NCBI RefSeq assembly: GCF_028583425.1
Contig: NC_072791.1
Span: 31,007,368 to 31,071,367 of the forward strand
DNA: 64,000 nucleotides
Origin: Eublepharis macularius
Taxonomy: Eukaryota; Chordata; Lepidosauria; Squamata; Eublepharidae
Direction of reading: 5' to 3'
Position numbers and translations under genes: made by a program. Positions 63,600 to 64,000 of this stretch are shown one piece after another (the stretch's first letter is position 1; each line of letters starts with the position of its first letter). The notes under the pieces were generated by a model. That model ran no database searches. It was not told the DNA's origin and saw only the letters and a program-made list of their open reading frames with translations.

Positions 63600-64000
63600 T
63601 CAAGGCAGTGCAGGTCTCCAATGGAATGCTTCCAACAAAAGGAGTCACTTACCTGTTGGGATGTCCATATGAAGGCAACAAGGTTTACTCCACTGGAATT
63701 GGGATAGGGAGCATCAGCAGTGCCTGTGACAAGGTGATACACCTCCCTCTCAGTGGTAAAAGTTCTTAGAGTGTCTGGCAAGCATTAGCTGAAGCTGGGA
63801 CTGTGCCCTCTATCAGGTATAACATGACAGAAGAGTTAAGCGACTACATACATATCTCCTGTTGAAATCCAAATTCCTTACTTGGGCTGGATTGTGGCAT
63901 TGATTGCTTTTTAAAACAAGTCTTTTATCAAATTTGTCTAAGAACTGGCTCCTCTGTTAATGCACATGGCTGCTGAAAAATACCTGTGCCACTGAAAAGT
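63600..64000. other. Window end, nothing recognised
   Basis: No feature is supported here. Confidence 0.35.

Overview
The window is a piece of a vertebrate nuclear genome, most likely from a squamate reptile. The evidence is the transposon fauna: Sauria-type tRNA SINEs, BovB/RTE, CR1 and L2-like LINE pieces, 5S-rRNA-headed SINEs, many short inverted-repeat DNA transposons with 8-bp target duplications, Helitrons and a Penelope-like element. A gecko is my guess, held weakly. Nothing bacterial, viral or CRISPR-like is present as a functional locus.

Two host protein genes are recognisable and lie tail to tail, in the same relative order as ASB2 and FAM181A on human chromosome 14q. ASB2 (plus strand, 19636-48700) is an ankyrin-repeat and SOCS-box substrate receptor for a Cullin-5 ubiquitin ligase. 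All nine coding exons and both alternative first coding exons can be placed: the beta exon with a ubiquitin-interacting motif (19636) and the alpha start (25105). The spliced frames predict 586 aa (alpha) and 642 aa (beta). FAM181A (minus strand, 53900-54778) is a single-exon 292-aa protein with a YAP-like TEAD-binding motif, in a CpG-rich block.

Layout: 1-19.6 kb is gene-poor flank filled with repeats. It holds an old, broken Gypsy-type fossil and a nested set of transposons (10.1-14.5 kb) around a 3.35-kb palindromic hAT-like element. 19.6-48.7 kb is ASB2, whose introns hold hAT elements, SINEs, a 701-bp non-autonomous Helitron, a Penelope-like pair in inverted orientation with hammerhead-like motifs, and L2-like LINE debris. 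48.7-53.9 kb is the quiet space between the two genes. 53.9-64 kb has FAM181A, its upstream region, and a 2.7-kb broken Helitron with recognisable helicase sequence and both termini.

The points most worth a second look are: the 3.35-kb palindrome and its nesting; a 99%-identical 202-bp inverted duplication just upstream of the muscle-type ASB2 exon; an ASB2 intron that appears to use a GC donor; the ASB2 beta splice acceptor lying inside alpha coding sequence; two insertions sharing one target site; and the inverted Penelope-like pair. I found no undescribed enzyme system. The novelty here is in genome structure.
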